64,000 nucleotides of DNA from JAIMBK01 sp040755975 (lineage in GTDB: Bacteria; Bacillota; Desulfotomaculia; Desulfotomaculales; Nap2-2B), in the NCBI GenBank assembly GCA_040755975.1, contig JBFLZY010000003.1, positions 27,378 to 91,377 of the forward strand, in the 5' to 3' direction. The first letter of the stretch is position 1. Each line of letters begins with the position of its first letter. The notes under the pieces were generated by a model. It searched no databases. It was given only the letters and a program-made list of their open reading frames with translations, and was not told the DNA's origin. Position numbers and translations under genes: made by a program. Below, in pieces: positions 1 to 8,339 of the stretch.

Positions 1-1
1 C

Positions 2-805
2 AAAACCATTTTGATCAGCATCATGCACGCCAACAACGAAGTGGGCACCATCATGCCCGTTGCCGAAATCGGGAGGCTCGCCAAAGAAAAAGGGATCATT
101 TTCCACACCGACGCCGTCCAGAGCTTCGGCAAAATTCCCGTCAACGTGGACGAGCTGCGGGTGGATCTGTTATCCATTTCCGGGCATAAAATTTACGGGC
201 CGAAAGGAATCGGGGCGCTTTACATCCGCAAGGGAACGCGCTGGCGGCAAACCCTCTTTCACGGCGGCGCCCAGGAGCGCCTGCGCCGGGCCGGCACCGA
301 AAACGTCCCGGGGATTATCGGGCTGGGTAAAGCGGCGGAACTGGCGATGGCCAACATGGCGGAGGAAAACAAAAAGTTAAGCGCTTTGCGCGATAAATTA
401 ATCCGGGAGATCAGGAGCCGGTTCGGGCACGTTCGCTTAACCGGCCACCCCACCATGCGCCTGCCGAATCACGCCAGTTTCTGTTTTGAATTTATTGAAG
501 GCGAATCGATGCTGTTGAGCCTGGACATGAAGGGCGTTGCGGCCTCCAGCGGCTCGGCCTGCACTTCGGGGTCCCTGGAGCCCTCGCACGTGCTGCTGGC
601 CATGGGCATCCCGCCGGAAGTGGCCCACGGATCCATCCGTTTGACCTTGGGTAAAGACAACACGGAGGAAGACGTGGATTACTTCCTGGAGGTCATGGAG
701 CCGATCGTGGAGAGGCTGCGCTCCATGTCGCCCTTGAGCGAGGACGCCGACTACGACCTGGACAGGTGCAACGGGTGCCGGATCAGCCACACCTGCCGGG
801 CGTAG
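2..805 (+). CDS. iscS: Cysteine desulfurase NifS/IscS, 5'-truncated by window edge
   Basis: PLP-dependent cysteine desulfurase that removes sulfur from L-cysteine as an enzyme-bound persulfide for Fe-S assembly and tRNA thiolation in the cytoplasm. The frame is open through the left edge, so the N-terminal part lies outside; about 267 residues remain. Visible are the PLP-lysine segment SGHKIYGPKG, the catalytic-cysteine loop SSGSACTSG, and a C-terminal tail with three cysteines (CNGCRISHTC), as in many clostridial NifS proteins. It lies 155 bp upstream of iscU and is followed by mnmA, its two expected sulfur acceptors, which supports a sulfur-trafficking operon. Family assignment is secure; IscS versus NifS subtype is not resolved. 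Confidence 0.95.
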   Translation, partial: KTILISIMHANNEVGTIMPVAEIGRLAKEKGIIFHTDAVQSFGKIPVNVDELRVDLLSISGHKIYGPKGIGALYIRKGTRWRQTLFHGGAQERLRRAGTENVPGIIGLGKAAELAMANMAEENKKLSALRDKLIREIRSRFGHVRLTGHPTMRLPNHASFCFEFIEGESMLLSLDMKGVAASSGSACTSGSLEPSHVLLAMGIPPEVAHGSIRLTLGKDNTEEDVDYFLEVMEPIVERLRSMSPLSEDADYDLDRCNGCRISHTCRA

Positions 806-904
806 GCTATCCGGCATAAGTAAGAAGGAAGGCAAAATAAAGGTAAAAAGGGACAGAGGCCCAAAGAGATAAAAAATTCCGCGCGACAACAATTTAATAC
901 GAAC

Positions 905-936
905 TTCTGACGTCCGACGTCTGACGACCGACGACT
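905..936. repeat. Short GACGTC-type repeat, copy 1
   Basis: Run of related units TTCTGACGTC, CGACGTC, TGACGAC, CGACGAC in the iscS-iscU spacer. A similar run (TTCTGACGTC TGACGTC ... CAACGACTGA) sits upstream of dacF near 54636. Both copies are intergenic and lie a few tens of bases before a gene start. Function unknown. Confidence 0.5.
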
Positions 937-960
937 ATTTAGGGGAGGCGGAGGAAAGAA

Positions 961-1332
961 ATGTATTCGGAAAAAGTGATGGATCATTTTGCCAATCCGC
1001 GCAACGTGGGGGAAATACCGGATGCCGACGGGGTCGGGGAAGTCGGCAATCCCGTTTGCGGGGACATCATGAAGATTTACATAAAGGTGAAAGACGAGGT
1101 CATTACCGATATCAAATTTAAAACCTTCGGGTGCGGCGCGGCCATCGCCACCAGCAGCATGGTGACGGAAATGGCCAAGGGGAAAACCATCGCGGAGGCC
1201 TTGAAACTGAGCAACAAACAGGTGGCGGAAGCATTAGACGGCCTTCCTCCCCAAAAGATGCACTGTTCGAACCTGGCCGCGGACGCCCTGCACGCGGCCA
1301 TTGCGGATTACCGCAAGAAGCATCCCGCATGA
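961..1332 (+). CDS. iscU: Fe-S cluster assembly scaffold IscU/NifU N-terminal type
   Basis: Scaffold on which transient Fe-S clusters are built from sulfur delivered by the upstream desulfurase. 123 residues, the normal size of a stand-alone IscU/NifU-N domain. The three ligand cysteines are visible: Cys33 in NPVCGD, Cys58 in FGCGAA and Cys102 in MHCSNLA. The start is fixed by a strong GGGGAGGCGGAGG just upstream. The gene ends in an ATGA overlap with mnmA, so translation of the two is probably coupled. No HscA/HscB or IscA genes lie beside it, as is usual for Clostridia. Confidence 0.95.
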   Translation: MYSEKVMDHFANPRNVGEIPDADGVGEVGNPVCGDIMKIYIKVKDEVITDIKFKTFGCGAAIATSSMVTEMAKGKTIAEALKLSNKQVAEALDGLPPQKMHCSNLAADALHAAIADYRKKHPA

Positions 1333-2468
1333 ATGATTTGCCCGCAAAGATAAAGCGGTTTAGTTTGGCCAAGCCGCAGGTGAATCCGGTGAGAGTCGTT
1401 GTGGCGATGAGCGGCGGCGTAGACAGTTCGGTTACCGCCGCCCTTTTAGTTGAAAAGGGCTACGAAGTAATCGGGGCAACCATGCAGATCTGGGATCCGG
1501 CGGTGACGGTCGTCAACGGGGAGCACGTCGGTTGCTGTTCGCTGGCGGCGGTGGAAGACGCCCGGCGGGTGGCCGGCATTTTGGGCATCCCCCATTACGT
1601 GCTGAACCTGCGGCAACCCTTTGAAGAAAAGGTGGTCGCCTACTTTTGCCGCGAGTACTTGAGCGGCCGCACCCCGAACCCCTGTATTGCCTGCAACCGG
1701 TATATCAAATTTGAAACCTTTTTGCAAAAGGCCCTGGCCCTGGAGGCTGATTTCATCGCCACCGGGCATTACGCCCGGCTCGCCTACGATCCCGGGCGCG
1801 GCCGCTACCTGCTGAAGCGGGCTAAGGACAAAGCTAAAGACCAGACTTACGTCCTCTACACCCTCACCCAGGTCCAGGCCGCCCGTTTGCTGCTGCCCTT
1901 AGGCGAATACACAAAGGAAGAAGTGCGCCGGATTGCCGCCCATAAGAAATTGCCCGTGGCCGAAAAGGCCGAAAGCCAGGAAATTTGTTTTATCACCGGC
2001 CGCTATCCCGACTTTATCAGGGAGAAAACGGGGGCGGTTTTTGCCCCCGGGCCGTTTCTGGACCTGCAGGGAAGGGTGGTTGGCCGACACAAAGGGATCC
2101 CCTTCTATACCGTCGGGCAGCGCCGGGGGCTGGGCCTTGCCATGGGGGAAAGGGTCTACGTGGCGGCCATCGACCCCCGGCGAAACGCCGTCGTCGTAGG
2201 TCCGGAGGAAGCCCTGCTGGCGGACGAACTCGTCGCCGAAGACAACAATTTTATTTATCTGGAAAAGCTGGCCGAACCTATGGAGGTTCAGGCAAAGATC
2301 CGTTACAAGGCGCCCGCCGCCCCGGCCGTGATTACTTCTCTTGACGACGGGCGGGTGCACGTGCGCTTCCGGGAGCCCCAGCGGGCAATTACGCCCGGCC
2401 AGGCAGTGGTGTACTACCGGGGTGATTACGTCATCGGCGGCGGCATAATTTGTAAACAAAGGCACTAA
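1329..2468 (+). CDS. mnmA: tRNA-specific 2-thiouridylase MnmA
   Basis: ATP-dependent enzyme that installs 2-thiouridine at the wobble position of tRNA-Lys, -Glu and -Gln using sulfur from the desulfurase two genes upstream. 379 residues. The PP-loop SGGVDSS is near residue 25, and the two catalytic cysteines are in NPCIACNRYIKF and SQEICFI. I chose the ATG overlapping the iscU stop (ATGA). The open frame extends upstream inside iscU but that part is a shadow. The N-terminus is about 20 residues longer than usual before the PP-loop; a GTG at 1380 would give a conventional start but has no good ribosome site. Confidence 0.95.
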   Translation: MNDLPAKIKRFSLAKPQVNPVRVVVAMSGGVDSSVTAALLVEKGYEVIGATMQIWDPAVTVVNGEHVGCCSLAAVEDARRVAGILGIPHYVLNLRQPFEEKVVAYFCREYLSGRTPNPCIACNRYIKFETFLQKALALEADFIATGHYARLAYDPGRGRYLLKRAKDKAKDQTYVLYTLTQVQAARLLLPLGEYTKEEVRRIAAHKKLPVAEKAESQEICFITGRYPDFIREKTGAVFAPGPFLDLQGRVVGRHKGIPFYTVGQRRGLGLAMGERVYVAAIDPRRNAVVVGPEEALLADELVAEDNNFIYLEKLAEPMEVQAKIRYKAPAAPAVITSLDDGRVHVRFREPQRAITPGQAVVYYRGDYVIGGGIICKQRH

Positions 2469-2550
2469 GGCAATAAGGCACAAAGGCACAGAGCACAAAG
2501 AGAAATGTACCGGAAATATTAACTTTGTGCATGGGAAACTTTGTGCCTGA
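2457..2550. repeat. GGCACAAAG-type repeat, direct and inverted copies
   Basis: AAAGGCACTAAGGC, AAGGCACAAAGGCACAGAG and related units follow the mnmA stop, and inverted copies (CTTTGTGC, CTTTGTGCCT) follow at about 2523-2548. AGGCACAAAG can therefore pair with CTTTGTGCCT. The same family recurs in other spacers of this window (about 6229, 7312, 8215, 18668, 22072). Confidence 0.6.
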
Positions 2551-2656
2551 TCTTTAAAAATTACACTCGTATTTTTTTGCTCCGCACCGGGCATAATCGA
2601 TCTCAGGAACCTTATCACAACGAGAATCTTTTTCTTTAAGGGGGCGAAAAACGCGC

Positions 2657-2833
2657 GTGAGTTGCCCGATTTGCGGTGGCAAGGCTACCGGAAAAGTAGG
2701 TATCGATCAGTATTACTGTTGGGATTGTTGTGTTGAATACCGCCTGACCAAAGAAGGGGTGCAGATCTACGAAATTGCCGAAGACGGCAGCCTGGTGTCC
2801 TTTGACCCGCTCAATGAAGCAGCCATCTATTAA
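2657..2833 (+). CDS. Small zinc-ribbon protein, 58 aa, unknown function
   Basis: Small gene with a GTG start preceded by AAGGGGG about 12 bases upstream. The product has an N-terminal CPICGG pair and a second cysteine group CWDCC near residues 21-25, the layout of a treble-clef or rubredoxin-like zinc ribbon, then an acidic C-terminal half. The codon pattern looks like the neighbouring genes and it lies 25 bp before the next gene in the same direction. I do not recognise a named family; a metal-binding structural or regulatory role is inference. Confidence 0.75.
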   Translation: MSCPICGGKATGKVGIDQYYCWDCCVEYRLTKEGVQIYEIAEDGSLVSFDPLNEAAIY

Positions 2834-2858
2834 ATTGATGAAAAAGGGGTGAAGGGGT

Positions 2859-3059
2859 GTGCGCTTTGATTTCTGGAGAGGAATAATTGCGGGTAGTCTG
2901 TTGGGGGCTTTATTCAGCATGCTGGTGGGCAGGCCGGTCCGGAAACCAAAAGAAAGGAAAAGACCGCTGCTGGCCAGGATTAAAAGGCAACGACCGGGAA
3001 CCAGGGCGCAGCGGTTTTTAAGAGGAGTGACCAGGACCGTCGGCGGGATGATCAAATAG
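2859..3059 (+). CDS. Small YtxH-like membrane-anchored protein
   Basis: 66 residues, GTG start behind GGGGTGAAGGGG. One hydrophobic, glycine-rich N-terminal segment (GIIAGSLLGALFSMLVG) is followed by a very basic tail rich in Lys and Arg. This is the layout of YtxH/gas-vesicle-like small membrane proteins: one membrane pass and a cytoplasmic tail. The terminator directly after the stop shows that it ends a transcript and is not co-transcribed with alaS. Specific function unknown. Confidence 0.7.
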   Translation: MRFDFWRGIIAGSLLGALFSMLVGRPVRKPKERKRPLLARIKRQRPGTRAQRFLRGVTRTVGGMIK

Positions 3060-3088
3060 AGGAAGGGGGTGCTTTCCTCTATTTTCTT
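3056..3088 (+). terminator. Rho-independent terminator before alaS
   Basis: Perfect 9-bp stem ATAGAGGAA / TTCCTCTAT with a nine-base loop followed by a T-rich stretch. The 5' arm overlaps the stop codon of the YtxH-like gene. Confidence 0.85.
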
Positions 3089-3097
3089 GTCTTGAGC

Positions 3098-3127
3098 TTG
3101 ACGAGGGCGCGGTATATTTTGTATAAT
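3098..3127 (+). promoter_or_regulatory. SigA-type promoter of alaS
   Basis: TTGACG at 3098-3103 and TATAAT at 3122-3127 with an 18-bp spacer, between the preceding terminator and alaS. The leader to the alaS start is only about 80 nt and shows no T-box motif, unlike many Firmicute aminoacyl-tRNA synthetase genes. Confidence 0.8.
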
Positions 3128-3216
3128 TACACCGAAAATCAAGCCTCGTTTTATGCTTTCATTAGCCGGCAATGGGGGTGTTTGGTAGGCCGGTTTTATG
3201 TTTGGAGGGTAATCTG

Positions 3217-5853
3217 ATGACCGGTAAGGAGATCAGGGAAAAATTTTTGCAATTTTTCGAGCAACGGGGCCACCGCCGGCTGCCCAGCGCTTCTTTGATT
3301 CCCCACAACGATCCGAGCATTCTCTGGACGGCCGCCGGAATGGTTCCCTTTAAGCCCTATTTTACAGGCGCGGCCAGGCCCGATTTTTTACGCGTGACTA
3401 CCTGTCAGAAATGCCTGCGCACGCCCGATATTGAATCGGTGGGGTTGACTTCCCGGCATCACACCTTTTTTGAGATGCTGGGGAATTTTTCCTTCGGGGA
3501 TTATTTTAAAGAAGAAGCCATTCCCTGGGCCTGGGAGTTCGTCACCGGTGTTTTAAAATTAGATCCGCAAAAGTTGTGGGTGAGCATTTACCTGGACGAC
3601 GACGAGGCCTTCGCCATCTGGCACCGGAAAGTGGGCGTAAGCGAAAGCCGCATTGTGCGCATGGGGAAAGATACGAACTTCTGGGAAATCGGCGTGGGGC
3701 CTTGCGGGCCCTGTTCGGAGATCTACGTTGACCTGGGCGGGGAGCGCGGCTGCGGCCTGGACACCTGCGGAGTCGGCTGCGATTGCGACCGCTTTTTGGA
3801 AATCTGGAATTTGGTTTTTATTCAGTTCTTCCGTGATGAAGCCGGTAATTACAGTCCTTTGAAGCAAAAAGGGATCGACACGGGGATGGGCTTAGAGCGC
3901 GTGGCTTCGGTTCTCCAGAATGTGCCGACCAATTTCGATACCGACCTTTTTACGGAAATTATGGATTACGCGGCCGGGCTTGCCGGGGTGCGCTACGGCG
4001 TCGACCAAAATACGGACCGGGCCTTGAAAGTGATTGCCGACCACGGCCGGGCCGTTACTTTTGCCGTTGCCGACGGCGCATTGCCTGCCAACGAGGGGCG
4101 GGGTTACGTGTTGAGGCGCATCTTAAGGAGGGCCGTGCGCTTCGGGCGGAAGCTGGGGATTAAGGAGCCCTTCCTGCACCACGTGGCCGCCGCGATCGTC
4201 AGCCAGATGGGCGATGTTTACCCGGAGCTGGCGGCGAATGCGGAGCACGTCTTCCGTATCGTCCGGGCGGAAGAGGCTCGCTTTCTGGAAACGGTCGCCC
4301 AGGGAATGGAGATTCTGGAGGACATTTTCGCCCGGGCCGGCCAGACCGGTCGGGCGGTAATCGGGGGCGCCGATGCTTTCCGCCTGTACGATACTTATGG
4401 TTTTCCGCTGGAGTTGACCAAAGAAATAGCTGCGGAAAGGGGCTTGACGGTAGACGAAGAGGGCTTTGCCGCAGCCATGGCGGAGCAGCGGGAACGGGCG
4501 CGCAGATACCGGCAGGAAGTGGAATATTTATCGGCAGACGCCGCTTTTTATAAGACGGTTCGAGACAAAACCGGCGAGACCGGCTTTGTCGGCTACGATA
4601 CCCTGGAGGCGAAGGGTCGCGTTGTTTTCCTCGGCAAGGGCGGCCGCCGGGTGAAAGAGGCGGTGGCCGGGGAGAGGGTGGAGTTTATCTGCGACGTTAC
4701 CCCCTGCTACGCCGAATCCGGCGGGCAGGTGGCCGACCACGCGCACGTGCGCGCCCCGGAGGGCGAGCTGGCGGTTGACAACGTCGTTAAGCCCGTCGAA
4801 GGGATTTATTTGCACAGCGGCAAAGTGGCCGCCGGCGTGGTGCGGGAAAATGACGAAGTTTATATCCGGGTGGACGACGGGCGAAGGCGGGCGACCGCCC
4901 GCAACCATTCCGCCACGCACCTTTTGCACAAGGCGTTAAAGGAAGTGCTGGGGGGACACGTAAACCAGGCCGGCTCGCTGGTGGAGCCCGGGCGTCTCCG
5001 CTTCGACTTTACCCACCTGGGCGCCGTGTCGCCCGAGGAATTGCGCCAGGTGGAGCAACTGGTTAACGATGTAGCGTTGGCCAACCTGCCTGTGGAAACA
5101 TTTTACACTTCCCTGGAACAAGCCCGGCAAATGGGCGCGGCCGCCCTGTTTGGAGAAAAATACGGGCAGACGGTGCGTGTCGTCAAGATGGGTGACTTCA
5201 GCCTGGAGCTTTGCGGCGGCACCCATGTAAAATCGACGGGCGAAATCGGACTGTTTAAATTGACGGGCGAAAGCAGCATCGGTGCCGGCCTGCGCCGGGT
5301 GGAAGCGGTGACCGGACAGGGGGTGCTGGAATTTTTCAGCACCCGGGAGAGCCAACTTGCCGACATCGCCTCCCTTTTGAAAACAAACCCCGCGGAACTG
5401 GTTCCGCGGGTGGAGAGCCTGCTGGACGAGCTCAAGGAGTTGGAGCGGGAGAACGAGAGCCTGCGCGCCCGGCTGAACCGTTATGAAGTGCGGTTTTTGC
5501 TCAACCAGGTGAGGGATTTAAACGGAATTAAGTTCCTGGCCGCCCGCACCGAAACCTCCGACATGGACGGCTTACGAGCGATGGTGGATTTGTTGCGGGA
5601 GGAGATCAGTTCCGGGGTGATTGTTTTGGGGAGCAAAGTGAACGACCGGGTGAACCTGGTGGCGGCGGTGACCAGGGACCTGCTTCCCCAAGGTTTGCAC
5701 GCCGGCAAGTTGATCAAGGAGATCGCCGCCATTGTAGGCGGGGGCGGCGGGGGCAGGCCGGAAATGGCCCAGGCCGGGGGCAAGAATGCCGCGCGCCTGC
5801 AGGAAGCCCTGGAGAAGGCTTACGCAGTGGTGGAAAAGCAATTGATCCGGTAG
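3217..5853 (+). CDS. alaS: Alanyl-tRNA synthetase
   Basis: Charges tRNA-Ala with alanine and hydrolyses mischarged Ser/Gly-tRNA-Ala. 878 residues, full family length: class II catalytic core at the N-terminus, editing domain with HSATHLLH near residue 563 and the zinc/editing residues ELCGGTHV near 663, then a C-terminal coiled and DHHA1 domain ending in the glycine-rich GGGGGGRPEMAQAGG. I chose the ATG at 3217 because TTTGGAGGG lies eight bases upstream; an in-frame ATG at 3172 has no such site. Its own promoter and the upstream terminator make it transcriptionally separate. Confidence 0.98.
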   Translation: MTGKEIREKFLQFFEQRGHRRLPSASLIPHNDPSILWTAAGMVPFKPYFTGAARPDFLRVTTCQKCLRTPDIESVGLTSRHHTFFEMLGNFSFGDYFKEEAIPWAWEFVTGVLKLDPQKLWVSIYLDDDEAFAIWHRKVGVSESRIVRMGKDTNFWEIGVGPCGPCSEIYVDLGGERGCGLDTCGVGCDCDRFLEIWNLVFIQFFRDEAGNYSPLKQKGIDTGMGLERVASVLQNVPTNFDTDLFTEIMDYAAGLAGVRYGVDQNTDRALKVIADHGRAVTFAVADGALPANEGRGYVLRRILRRAVRFGRKLGIKEPFLHHVAAAIVSQMGDVYPELAANAEHVFRIVRAEEARFLETVAQGMEILEDIFARAGQTGRAVIGGADAFRLYDTYGFPLELTKEIAAERGLTVDEEGFAAAMAEQRERARRYRQEVEYLSADAAFYKTVRDKTGETGFVGYDTLEAKGRVVFLGKGGRRVKEAVAGERVEFICDVTPCYAESGGQVADHAHVRAPEGELAVDNVVKPVEGIYLHSGKVAAGVVRENDEVYIRVDDGRRRATARNHSATHLLHKALKEVLGGHVNQAGSLVEPGRLRFDFTHLGAVSPEELRQVEQLVNDVALANLPVETFYTSLEQARQMGAAALFGEKYGQTVRVVKMGDFSLELCGGTHVKSTGEIGLFKLTGESSIGAGLRRVEAVTGQGVLEFFSTRESQLADIASLLKTNPAELVPRVESLLDELKELERENESLRARLNRYEVRFLLNQVRDLNGIKFLAARTETSDMDGLRAMVDLLREEISSGVIVLGSKVNDRVNLVAAVTRDLLPQGLHAGKLIKEIAAIVGGGGGGRPEMAQAGGKNAARLQEALEKAYAVVEKQLIR

Positions 5854-5971
5854 ATGTTGCGGTGAATATAGGCATTGTTTGTTGTGGCCGCAAACTTTGC
5901 TGAATTCTCCTTAAACTGGGGGTTATCGGGAGAGCGCCGGAAGAGCCTGTTTGTAGTAAGGGGGTATCGGG

Positions 5972-6262
5972 GTGGAAAATAAGGGTTTCGACCAGACGGT
6001 CATGTTCAAAAGAAAGGGAGAGGAAGCAAACAGCGTCCGGGAAATCTTGTTAACGGTCTACGCTGCGCTTGCGGAAAGGGGCTATAACCCCATCAATCAG
6101 CTTGTCGGTTACCTCCTGTCCGGCGATCCGGCCTATATTACCAGTCACAATAACGCGCGCAACCTGATCAGGCGCATCGAGCGCGACGAACTATTGGAGG
6201 AACTGGTGAAGAATTATCTGGAAGGTACAAAGGCAAAAAGGCAAAAAGACACAGAGGGATAA
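5972..6262 (+). CDS. ireB: IreB family regulatory phosphoprotein (UPF0297/DUF965)
   Basis: Small cytoplasmic protein, substrate of the Ser/Thr kinase PrkC/IreK in Enterococcus. In many Firmicutes it lies between alaS and ruvX, as here. 96 residues, GTG start with GGGGGTATCGGG upstream. The conserved core GYNPINQLVGYLLSGDPAY and the N-terminal TVMF, whose Thr is the known phosphorylation site, are present. The final residues (GTKAKRQKDTEG) are encoded by the GGCACAAAG-type repeat that fills the spacer, so the tail is probably recent and not part of the family fold. Confidence 0.92.
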   Translation: MENKGFDQTVMFKRKGEEANSVREILLTVYAALAERGYNPINQLVGYLLSGDPAYITSHNNARNLIRRIERDELLEELVKNYLEGTKAKRQKDTEG

Positions 6263-6290
6263 AGAGGAAGGTCCGGAGGCGCAGAGGTAT
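6229..6290. repeat. GGCACAAAG-type repeat overlapping the end of ireB
   Basis: Units ACAAAGGCAAAAAGGC, AAAAAGACACAGAGGG and GGAGGCGCAGAGG. The first part is translated as the C-terminus of IreB; the remainder is intergenic. Confidence 0.6.
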
Positions 6291-6364
6291 AGAGGGCTGA
6301 AGTTGAAGGGACAAAAGCACCCTGCCTGTGGTCTCTTGGACCTGACTTGAAAGGTAAAAGCCTC

Positions 6365-7312
6365 ATGGAGTACCGTGTACTGGGGAGAACGGGTCTTGTG
6401 GTTTCCCGGCTTTGTTTTGGCGCCCTGACCATCGGTCCGCTCCAGGCCGATTTACCTGTTGCACAGGGGGCAAAAGTAATCCGGCACGCGTTGGAAGCCG
6501 GAGTTAATTTTATTGACACGGCGGAACTTTACGGGACGTACGCGCATATCAAAGAAGGCATAAAAGGCTTTTGCGGGCCGGTGGTGATCGCCTCGCGCTC
6601 ATTTGCCAGCACCCGCGCCGGCATGCGTGAAAGCGTTGAGCTGGCGCTGCGATCCCTGCAGAGGGATTGCATCGATATTTTTTTGCTGCACGAGCAAGAA
6701 TCTTTTTTTACCATTAAAGGCCACTGGGAGGCCGTCGAATACCTGGTCAGGGTGAAAGAAGAAGGGCTGGTCCGGGCAATCGGGATCTCCACCCACTGTG
6801 TGGAGGCCGTCCGGGCGGCCGCCTTGATTCCCGAGTTTGACGTGGTGCAGCCGATCGTGAACCTGGCGGGAATAGGCATTAAGGGCGGCGGGCGCGAAGA
6901 AATGCTGGCGGCAATCCGGGAAGCCGCTGCTTTAGGCAAGGGTCTTTACGGGATGAAGGCCCTCGGCGGCGGGAATCTTTTGGATCAGGTCGCCGAAGCC
7001 TTAAATTTTGCGCTGGACATTTCCGATTTGGCGGCAATCGCCGTCGGGATGGCGACTCCGGCGGAAGTCGATTATAACGTGGCCTTCTTCCGCCACCGGC
7101 GGGTACCGGATGAAATTCGCCGGGAGGTCGGTAAAAGGAAGCGCGCCCTGCTTATTGAAGACTGGTGCGCGGGGTGCGGACGGTGCGTGGAACGATGCAC
7201 CGCCGGGGCGCTTTCCCTGGTGAACGGTAAAGCGGCGGTTAATCCTGAACAATGCCGTTTATGCGGGTACTGCGGGAGCGCCTGCCCGGAGTTTTGCATA
7301 AAAATTATATAA
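6365..7312 (+). CDS. Aldo/keto reductase with C-terminal 2x[4Fe-4S] ferredoxin domain
   Basis: 315 residues. The N-terminal aldo/keto reductase TIM barrel opens with VLGRTGLVVSRLCFGAL and contains the catalytic-type FIDTAELYGTY and the strand IFLLHEQ. The last 50 residues are a ferredoxin domain with two CxxCxxCxxxC clusters (CAGCGRCVERC and CRLCGYCGSAC), so electrons from ferredoxin-type donors are likely. This architecture is common in strict anaerobes; the substrate is unknown. I chose ATG 6365 (MEYRVLGRTG); a TTG 18 bases upstream is possible. It lies between ireB and ruvX, interrupting the usual alaS-ireB-ruvX run. Confidence 0.9.
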   Translation: MEYRVLGRTGLVVSRLCFGALTIGPLQADLPVAQGAKVIRHALEAGVNFIDTAELYGTYAHIKEGIKGFCGPVVIASRSFASTRAGMRESVELALRSLQRDCIDIFLLHEQESFFTIKGHWEAVEYLVRVKEEGLVRAIGISTHCVEAVRAAALIPEFDVVQPIVNLAGIGIKGGGREEMLAAIREAAALGKGLYGMKALGGGNLLDQVAEALNFALDISDLAAIAVGMATPAEVDYNVAFFRHRRVPDEIRREVGKRKRALLIEDWCAGCGRCVERCTAGALSLVNGKAAVNPEQCRLCGYCGSACPEFCIKII

Positions 7313-7345
7313 GGCACAAAGGCACAAAGGTGCAGAGGCGCAAAG
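7312..7345. repeat. GGCACAAAG-type repeat after the aldo/keto reductase gene
   Basis: Tandem AAGGCACAAAGGCACAAAGG then TGCAGAGGCGCAAAG immediately after the stop codon. The clearest tandem copy of the dispersed family. Confidence 0.65.
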
Positions 7346-7376
7346 TTAAGAATAAACATTTTCAAAGAAGTAGATT

Positions 7377-7826
7377 ATGCGTATATTAGGTCTTGATTTA
7401 GGGGATAAAACTATTGGAGTGGCGGTAAGCGATCCCTCGGGATTGATTGCCCAAGGTGTTGCGGTGATCAGGCGTCGGGATGAAGCAGGCGACCTGAAAA
7501 AAATAAAGGAGTTGCTCCGGAAATATTCGGCGCGCTTAATCGTGGTCGGATTGCCCCGGAATATGAACGGCACGCTGGGCGAACAGGGGCAAAAAGCGGT
7601 GGCCTTTGCGGAAAAGCTGAAAAGGGCCACCGGCCTGCCCGTGCAGACCTGGGACGAAAGGCTGACTACCCTGGCTGCGGAAAAAGTATTAATCAGCGCC
7701 GACCTGACCCGTGCCCGGCGTAAAAAAGTGATCGATAAAATTGCCGCTGCTCTCATCCTGCAAAATTTCCTGGATGCAAAAGAGGTAAAGAACATTGACA
7801 AAGGTGGGCCGGTTAAGTTAGAATAG
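7377..7826 (+). CDS. ruvX: Putative pre-16S rRNA nuclease RuvX/YqgF
   Basis: RNase H-like fold nuclease implicated in trimming the 5' end of 16S rRNA; older literature calls it a Holliday-junction resolvase homologue. 149 residues, normal for the family. The N-terminal MRILGLDLGDKTIGVAVSDP carries the first catalytic Asp; VGLPRNMNG and QTWDERLTT hold further conserved acidic residues, and DKIAAALILQNFLD is the typical end. It follows ireB/aldo-keto reductase and precedes the DUF1292 gene, an order widely conserved in Firmicutes. Confidence 0.93.
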   Translation: MRILGLDLGDKTIGVAVSDPSGLIAQGVAVIRRRDEAGDLKKIKELLRKYSARLIVVGLPRNMNGTLGEQGQKAVAFAEKLKRATGLPVQTWDERLTTLAAEKVLISADLTRARRKKVIDKIAAALILQNFLDAKEVKNIDKGGPVKLE

Positions 7827-7853
7827 GCACATCCTGAGAAAAGGGGTGATCGG

Positions 7854-8153
7854 ATGTCCAGACACAACCACGGGGACGAGCTTGAGGATACGACGGATGT
7901 TTTAACGTTGATTGACGAAGACGGAGAAGAACAGGACTTTGCCATCCTCGACATAGTCGAACTGGAAGGTTCCCGTTACGCCATCCTGCTCCCGTTGGAC
8001 GAAGAAGGAGAAGAGGAAGATGAGGGGGAGGCCATCATCCTTAAGTATGCCACGGATGAAGAAGGCAATGAAATACTGGTTGACATCGAGGATGATGAAG
8101 AATGGGAGCGGGTAGCCGACGCCTGGGAGGAAATGATCATCGAAGAAAAGTAG
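7854..8153 (+). CDS. DUF1292 family protein (YrzB-like)
   Basis: 99 residues, extremely acidic (runs of Glu and Asp throughout), ATG start with AAAGGGGTGATCGG upstream. The DUF1292 pattern is recognisable: LTLIDEDGEEQDFAILDIV followed by the YAILLPLDE strand. It usually sits next to ruvX and ireB in Firmicutes, as here. Biochemical role unknown. A terminator follows the stop, so it ends the alaS-side transcript. Confidence 0.85.
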   Translation: MSRHNHGDELEDTTDVLTLIDEDGEEQDFAILDIVELEGSRYAILLPLDEEGEEEDEGEAIILKYATDEEGNEILVDIEDDEEWERVADAWEEMIIEEK

Positions 8154-8170
8154 AGCCTGGTAAGGATAGA

Positions 8171-8211
8171 AAAGCTGGTGACGGGAGAACCTGGGCACAC
8201 CGGCTTTTTTA
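8171..8211 (+). terminator. Rho-independent terminator after the DUF1292 gene
   Basis: Stem AGCTGGTG (8173-8180) with CACCGGCT (8198-8205), one G-U pair, followed by a run of T residues to 8211. Confidence 0.8.
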
Positions 8212-8214
8212 TTA

Positions 8215-8330
8215 GGAAAGGCACGGAGGTACAAAGGCCCAGAGGGGCAAAATAAGGTTACAAACATTGGACCGATCAATATAAATTTTGTGCCTTTGGG
8301 CGGGCGCAACTTTAGGCCTGGCAATTAGAG
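8215..8330. repeat. GGCACAAAG-type repeat with inverted partner
   Basis: AAGGCACGGAGGTACAAAGGCCCAGAGGGGCAAAAT on the left and ATTTTGTGCCTTTGGG on the right (about 8285-8300), so the two parts can fold back on each other. Same family as at 2457. Confidence 0.5.
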
Positions 8331-8339
8331 GGAAGGACT

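Noticed and set aside
1131..1328. Upstream extension of mnmA inside iscU
   Set aside because: Arg/Gly/Gln-rich shadow of the iscU frame; the ATGA overlap gives a natural start.
3083..3216. T-box riboswitch before alaS
   Set aside because: The leader from the promoter is only about 80 nt and has neither the T-box sequence nor a terminator.
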